From Halorubrum salsamenti (GTDB lineage Archaea; Halobacteriota; Halobacteria; Halobacteriales; Haloferacaceae), in the NCBI RefSeq assembly GCF_007671685.1, contig NZ_VCNL01000006.1:62001-126000 (forward strand): a stretch of 64,000 nt of DNA, given 5' to 3'. Below are positions 59,967-64,000 of the stretch, piece after piece (the first letter of the stretch is position 1; each line of letters opens with the position of its first letter). Position numbers and translations under genes: made by a program. The notes below the pieces were generated by a model, which saw nothing but the letters and a program-made list of their open reading frames with translations, searched no databases and was not told the origin of the DNA.

Positions 59967-62044
59967 GAGACGAGCGCGTCGAGGCGAAACGCGAGGCGGA
60001 GTCACTCGACGAATCCGCGGAGGCGGCCCGCGAACTCGCCGAACGGCTCGGGTTGGAGCCGTACCCGGTCCGGTACTGGGTCGTCGACCACGACGAGATG
60101 AACGAGCTGATCGCGTACGGCGGCTTCCAGCGACGATATCCGCACTGGCGGTGGGGGATGAACTACGAGCGCCAGCGGAAGAAGGACCGCCACGGGCTCG
60201 GAAAGGCGTTCGAGATCGTCAACAACGACGACCCGAGCCACGCGTTCCTCCAAGAGTCGAACTCGCCAGCCGATCAGAAGGCGGTGATCACCCACGTCGA
60301 GGCGCACGCGGACTTCTTCGCGAACAACCGGTGGTTCGGGCTGTACGCCGACCGCGGCGAGGGCGGCCCGAACGCCGCGGCGCGGCTGGAGCGCAACGCC
60401 GACCGGATCGCCGCGATCGCCGACCGCCCGGCGGTCGACCGCGACGAGGTCGAGCGCCTGATCGACGCCGTGAGCGCGTTGGAGGACACGATCGACCAGC
60501 ACAGCCCCGTCGACGCCGCGCGCTCGGTCGACGAGCCGGGGATAGCCGAGGACGTGAACGACCCCGACGACGACCAGCTCGCGGCGATCGAAGACCGAAT
60601 CGCGGAGCTGGACCTCTCCGAGGAGGTGCGCCGCGACGTGTTCGACGACGAGTGGCTCGAAGCCAGGGGCGAGGGCGTCGAGCCGGAGGAGCCGCGCCCG
60701 GACGTGCTCGCGTTCCTGCGCGACTACGGGAAGCGCTACGACCCCGAGAGCGGGAAGGCGGTCGACCGCGAGCCGTGGGAGACGACCGTCATCGACGCGC
60801 TCCGCGAGGAGGCGTACTACTTCGCGGGTCAGAAGCAGACGAAGGTACTCAACGAGGGGTGGGCCACGTATTGGGAATCGGTCATGATGGGCGGCGAGGG
60901 GTTCGCCGGTCCCGACGAGTTCCTCACGTACGCCGACCACATGTCCCGGGTGCTCGGCTCGCCCGGACTCAACCCCTACAAGCTCGGCTTCGAGCTGTGG
61001 ACCCACGTGGAGCTGCGGGCCGCCCGCCGCGACGTGATCGACAGGCTGCTCCGCGTCGAGGGAGTGACGCCCGAGAACTTCCACTCGCGGATCGACCTCG
61101 ATCGGGTCGCCGACGCGCTCGAACCGCATCCCGCGATCGCCGGGGCGGGACCGGCGACGCTCGACGAACTCGCCGACCTCGCCGCCGACGGCGACCCGCG
61201 CGTCGACAGCGAGGCGGTCGACCGGGCGCTGTCGGCCCGGAGCGAGGGGGAGACGACCGGCGACGACGGCGAGAGCGATCCCAGCGCCGGCCCGGACATC
61301 GAGCGGTACCCGTGGAAGCTGCTCACGCGCGAGGGGCTCGCCGAGCGACACTACGTCCTCTCGCGGCCGGAACACCGGGACGCCCTCCGGAACGTCTCGC
61401 GGGAGACGCTGGCCGAGCGGGCGCGATACATGTTCGACATCGATCGGTACCCGACCGTCGACGAGGCGCTCGCCGACGTGGACCGGACCGCCGGCTGGGA
61501 CCGAATGCTGGAGGTGCGCGAGAGCCACAACGACGTGACGTTCATCGACGCGTTTCTCACCGACGAGTTCGTGCGCGAGGGGAACTACTTCACCTACGAG
61601 TACAGCCGGTCGACCGAACAGCACCGCGTCGCCAGCGTCGACGCCGACGACGTGCGGAAGAAGCTCCTGTTGCGCTTCACGAACTTCGGGAAGCCGACGA
61701 TCGTCGTGCTCGACGGCAACTTCCGAAACCGGGGAGAACTCCTCTTAGGCCACCGGTACAACGGAGTCCCCCTCGACGAGGAATCGGCGACAGACGCCTT
61801 AGAGCGCGTCTTCGAGCTGTGGGGACGGCCGGTGAACCTCGCGACGATCCGCGTCGAGTACTCCGACGAGGCCATCCGCCGCGCCAAGCGGCGAGGCACC
61901 GAGCCGGACGGGAAGGAGGTCGGCGTGCGGTTCCAGTACGACGGCGGCGAGGTGACCGAACACGATCTCGACCCGGAGATCAGAGAGCGGATCGCGGCGG
62001 ACGAGGTCGACTACGACACGAAACCCGACGACTGGCTGGCGTGA
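59963..62044 (+). CDS. spoVR: SpoVR family protein
   Basis: A 693-residue member of the SpoVR/YcgB family. Conserved markers: [20 protein letters not shown] (about 45-64), [20 protein letters not shown] (about 108-127), [14 protein letters not shown] and [20 protein letters not shown]. The fold is unknown but the His/Glu set suggests a metal site. SpoVR is linked to Bacillus cortex formation, and YcgB in E. coli to stationary-phase control. In this operon it would work downstream of the PrkA kinases. It overlaps the DUF444 stop by four bases. Confidence 0.9.
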   Translation: MRDERVEAKREAESLDESAEAARELAERLGLEPYPVRYWVVDHDEMNELIAYGGFQRRYPHWRWGMNYERQRKKDRHGLGKAFEIVNNDDPSHAFLQESNSPADQKAVITHVEAHADFFANNRWFGLYADRGEGGPNAAARLERNADRIAAIADRPAVDRDEVERLIDAVSALEDTIDQHSPVDAARSVDEPGIAEDVNDPDDDQLAAIEDRIAELDLSEEVRRDVFDDEWLEARGEGVEPEEPRPDVLAFLRDYGKRYDPESGKAVDREPWETTVIDALREEAYYFAGQKQTKVLNEGWATYWESVMMGGEGFAGPDEFLTYADHMSRVLGSPGLNPYKLGFELWTHVELRAARRDVIDRLLRVEGVTPENFHSRIDLDRVADALEPHPAIAGAGPATLDELADLAADGDPRVDSEAVDRALSARSEGETTGDDGESDPSAGPDIERYPWKLLTREGLAERHYVLSRPEHRDALRNVSRETLAERARYMFDIDRYPTVDEALADVDRTAGWDRMLEVRESHNDVTFIDAFLTDEFVREGNYFTYEYSRSTEQHRVASVDADDVRKKLLLRFTNFGKPTIVVLDGNFRNRGELLLGHRYNGVPLDEESATDALERVFELWGRPVNLATIRVEYSDEAIRRAKRRGTEPDGKEVGVRFQYDGGEVTEHDLDPEIRERIAADEVDYDTKPDDWLA

Positions 62045-62079
62045 CGATCGGAGCGAGAAACAGCGCGGCCAGTCGCGGT

Positions 62080-62829
62080 CTACGCCAGATCCGCGACCAT
62101 CTCGGAGACGTATGCGGTCTCCTCCTCGTTGATCCCGTGACCCATCCCCTCGTAGATCCGGGTCTCGACGTCGCCGCCGAGCGCCGATAACACGTCGGCG
62201 GTCTCGTGGACCCGCTCCTCGGGGACGTGCGGGTCGACGTCGCTACACCCGAGGAACGCCGGCGTCCCCGCGAGTGCGTCGGCGGCGTCCCCGTCGACCG
62301 CGGCTGCCGCGCGAGAGACGTAGTCGTCGACGGCGACGGACTCGCCGATCAGCCCGCCGCTCAGAACCGCGAGCCCGCCGTATCGGGTCGGATTTTGCGC
62401 GACGAACTCGCTCGCGAGGCAGGCGCCCTGCGAGAAGCCGACGACGAGGACGCGCTCGGCGGGAATCCCAGCGTCCGTCGCGGTCTCGACCGCGCGACCG
62501 ACCGCCCGCAGCCCGGAGCTTCGGCCGGGCTCGTTGTCCGCGACGGGCGCGAGGAAGGAGTTCGGATACCACGTGTTCGCCGCCGCCTGCGGCGCGAGTA
62601 GTGAGAGACCGAAGGTCTCTCTGACAGCCGGCGGCTTCGCCGCCGGCGAGAGCGCGACATCGCGGTCGCCCGCGATCTCCTCCCCGAACTCGACGATACC
62701 GCGCGCGGTCGCGCCGCGACCGTGAACGAGGACGACGGCGGCGTCCGCCGACTCGACGTCGGTCCCGGCGGTCACCAGCGGTTCGTCCGCGTGCGGGTCG
62801 TCGCCCGAGTGCTTCGATCCCCGGCTCAT
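62080..62829 (-). CDS. Phospholipase/carboxylesterase-like alpha/beta hydrolase
   Basis: A 249-residue hydrolase with nucleophile GFSQGACLA (about 128-136), Asp in CSDVDPH (about 199-205) and His in EGMGHGI (about 229-235). The N-terminal strand AAVVLVHGRGATARGIVEFG is normal. Residues 61-77, SPAAKPPAVRETFGLSL, form an insertion where homologues go straight from VAL to LAPQ; the DNA there is a 51-bp palindromic segment (separate entry). The stop is 35 bases from SpoVR's. It overlaps the VOC gene by four bases, a pair resembling MhqD-MhqO. The substrate may be a small ester. Confidence 0.88.
   Translation of the reverse strand: MSRGSKHSGDDPHADEPLVTAGTDVESADAAVVLVHGRGATARGIVEFGEEIAGDRDVALSPAAKPPAVRETFGLSLLAPQAAANTWYPNSFLAPVADNEPGRSSGLRAVGRAVETATDAGIPAERVLVVGFSQGACLASEFVAQNPTRYGGLAVLSGGLIGESVAVDDYVSRAAAAVDGDAADALAGTPAFLGCSDVDPHVPEERVHETADVLSALGGDVETRIYEGMGHGINEEETAYVSEMVADLA
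62599..62649. mobile_element. 51-bp palindromic insertion inside the esterase
   Basis: Two perfect hairpins make up the segment: GAGAGACC-GAA-GGTCTCTC (62603-62621) and GCCGGCGGC-TTC-GCCGCCGGC (62627-62647). It is flanked by GAG on both sides (62596-62598 and 62650-62652), which could be a 3-bp target duplication. Removing it would restore the normal homologue sequence ALLAPQ in frame. The length is a multiple of three, so the gene remains open. It looks like a tiny non-autonomous repeat. Confidence 0.7.
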
Positions 62830-63440
62830 ACGCCGACGCCCGCGTCGGCGTCGGGCAGATCGTACTTGTTCACCGGAAGTCCGAGCTCCTCCAAGGCGGC
62901 CTCCATGTGACGGTCCTGCGCGAAGTCGGCGCCGTCCTCCTCGCGGATGCGCTGGGCGGTCGCGAGCACCTCGCCCTTGCGGTCGTCCGGGATCTCGTAC
63001 TTGTCCGAGGAGAGCTCGATGACGAGCCCGTTGTTGTCCTGCGTGTAGATCGAGTGGAAGATCCCTCGGTCGAACACGTTGTATCCCTTCCCGGCCTCTT
63101 CGAGCGCCGCCATGATGTCCTCGTACTCGTCGGGGTCGACGCTGAAACAGAGGTGGTGAACGGCACCGGTGCCGGCGCGCTGGCCGCGCGCGGACGGCCG
63201 ATCATCGCTCACGAAGAACGTCAGGATCCGCCCGTCGCCGGTGTCGAAGAACAGGTGCGTCTGCGAGGGGTCGTCGAGGTTCGGCTGACGGAGGACGAGC
63301 GGCATGCCGAGCAGGTCGCGGTAGAACGCGATCGTGTCGGCCTCGTTGCTCCCCCAAACGGTGATGTGATCGGTACCGGTGGTGTGGAACGGTGCGTCCG
63401 GACGCTCCGGAGTGACCGGAGCCGGGATGTCGTCGCTCAT
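62826..63440 (-). CDS. VOC-family glyoxalase/dioxygenase
   Basis: A 204-residue metalloenzyme of the vicinal oxygen chelate superfamily with two paired modules. The first metal ligand is in TTGTDHITVWG (His24), a second in TGAVHHLCFSV (His about 99), and the final Glu in DNNGLVIELSSD. The RFYRDLLGM-like motif AFYRDLLGMPLVLRQPNLDD fits ring-cleaving dioxygenases. With the following esterase, whose start it overlaps, it resembles the MhqO-MhqD pair that handles hydroquinones. Promoter: a TTTATACG-like box before the start, read on the minus strand. Confidence 0.88.
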   Translation of the reverse strand: MSDDIPAPVTPERPDAPFHTTGTDHITVWGSNEADTIAFYRDLLGMPLVLRQPNLDDPSQTHLFFDTGDGRILTFFVSDDRPSARGQRAGTGAVHHLCFSVDPDEYEDIMAALEEAGKGYNVFDRGIFHSIYTQDNNGLVIELSSDKYEIPDDRKGEVLATAQRIREEDGADFAQDRHMEAALEELGLPVNKYDLPDADAGVGV

Positions 63441-63624
63441 ACCACCGATACGAGGCCGATACGTATAAAATCGAAAGGGACCGCCGAGCCACCGGCTGAC
63501 ATCGGTGTTATCCGGTCGAGCGTCCAGCCCGTCACAAAGCGGCGGAAACGGGAGCGAACACCGACCCGAAGCGGCGCCGACGCCGAAACGGATCTCTTAA
63601 TTCGGACAGAGCGAACCGAAAGGC

Positions 63625-63771
63625 ATGGAGATACTGCTACACTCCGGACTCGAACACCCGAACACCCTGTGGATCGCAGCCGCCGCGATCGTCTCGTTCG
63701 TTCTCGGCGTCGTTTCGGCCACCTACGGCCAACGGGTTGCGGCCCCGTTCCGAGACTCCACCGAGGAGTGA
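63625..63771 (+). CDS. Small single-helix membrane protein (48 aa)
   Basis: MEILLHSGLEHPNTLWIAAA begins a 48-residue frame with one hydrophobic helix (about 15-33: LWIAAAAIVSFVLGVVSATY) and a short polar tail. A TCTTAATTCG box lies about 28 bases before the ATG, giving a leaderless start. Codon use is typical. It converges on the partial membrane gene. Too short to assign. Confidence 0.65.
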   Translation: MEILLHSGLEHPNTLWIAAAAIVSFVLGVVSATYGQRVAAPFRDSTEE

Positions 63772-63814
63772 CCGCGAGAAGCCGGACCGGAACGCAGTCC
63801 GTCGGACCGAGGGG

Positions 63815-64000
63815 CTAGGACCGCTTCCAGACCGGCGGGGCAACGCCGAGGGCCCGGACGACTGCCGGATAGCCGAACGCGACGACGAACACGAGAAGCA
63901 TCGACGGGAGAAACGAGAGCGATCCGACGACGCGCTCGACGAGCGCCAACACCACGAACATCACGACGAACATCACGCCCCAGTGGGGGGCGAGCTGACG
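63815..64000 (-). CDS. Partial membrane protein, 5' end outside window
   Basis: Only the last 61 residues are seen; the start lies beyond the window. They read MFVVMFVVLALVERVVGSLS, FLPSMLLVFVVAFGYP and VVRALGVAPPVWKRS then stop, predicting two hydrophobic helices and a short cytoplasmic end. No family can be given from this piece. It converges on the 48-residue membrane gene. Confidence 0.65.
   Translation of the reverse strand, partial: RQLAPHWGVMFVVMFVVLALVERVVGSLSFLPSMLLVFVVAFGYPAVVRALGVAPPVWKRS

Overview
The window comes from a haloarchaeon, most likely Halorubrum or a close relative in the Haloferacales. The GC content is high, the predicted proteins are strongly acidic, transcripts look mostly leaderless with TTTAAG or TTATAA boxes about 25-35 bases before the start codon, and many genes belong to small haloarchaea-only families. 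Archaeal markers are present: TFB, ribosomal protein L10e, NucS, MptD, a siroheme decarboxylase, sensory rhodopsin II with its transducer, and PrkA/SpoVR genes. The genus is inferred from the overall style, not from a search.

Layout. 1-9.6 kb: NAD synthase, a TrpD-like protein, a fused siroheme decarboxylase, a phototaxis pair (sensory rhodopsin II plus transducer), a DoxX membrane protein, a truncated aldo/keto reductase and a creatininase-family amidase. 9.6-21.5 kb: an ABC exporter, RNase Z, a HIT protein, an MFS transporter, a ParA-like protein with a broken Walker A next to a conserved unknown and TFB, a truncated arsenite transporter, a CARF-like regulator and a GTPBP1-type GTPase. 21.5-29.5 kb: a complete peptide/nickel-type ABC importer operon on the minus strand, in which four of five proteins have unusual insertions or rearrangements.

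29.6-39 kb: MptD, an amidohydrolase of the SAH/5'-deoxyadenosine deaminase type, a secreted repeat protein and S-adenosylhomocysteine hydrolase. The last two lie between two inverted copies of a roughly 300-bp non-coding repeat whose hairpins differ by compensatory changes. NucS, L10e and a superfamily 2 helicase follow. 39-42 kb: tRNA-Pro and tRNA-Phe genes. tRNA-Pro is followed by an exact 21-bp copy of its 3' end, which looks like an old integration scar, and tRNA-Phe by a degenerate one. A Tat-exported protein lies between them.

42-53.6 kb: housekeeping and small-family genes, including cold shock protein, two 2Fe-2S ferredoxins, a stress protein, ROK glucokinase, a PrsW-type protease, an FAU-1-like RNase, a NifU-type scaffold and a PUA protein. 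54-62 kb: a tightly overlapping operon of two PrkA-type kinases, a DUF444/YeaH vWA protein and SpoVR, the archaeal counterpart of bacterial yeaG-yeaH-ycgB. 62-64 kb: a VOC dioxygenase/carboxylesterase pair (the esterase carries a 51-bp palindromic in-frame insertion), a tiny membrane protein and a membrane protein cut by the window end.

The best leads for something not well described are the inverted structured repeat around the SAH hydrolase region, the palindromic insertion inside the esterase, the apparently circularly permuted solute-binding protein, the ParA-like/unknown/TFB cluster, and the double-kinase PrkA operon. No CRISPR array, transposase, phage structural gene or rRNA was seen.
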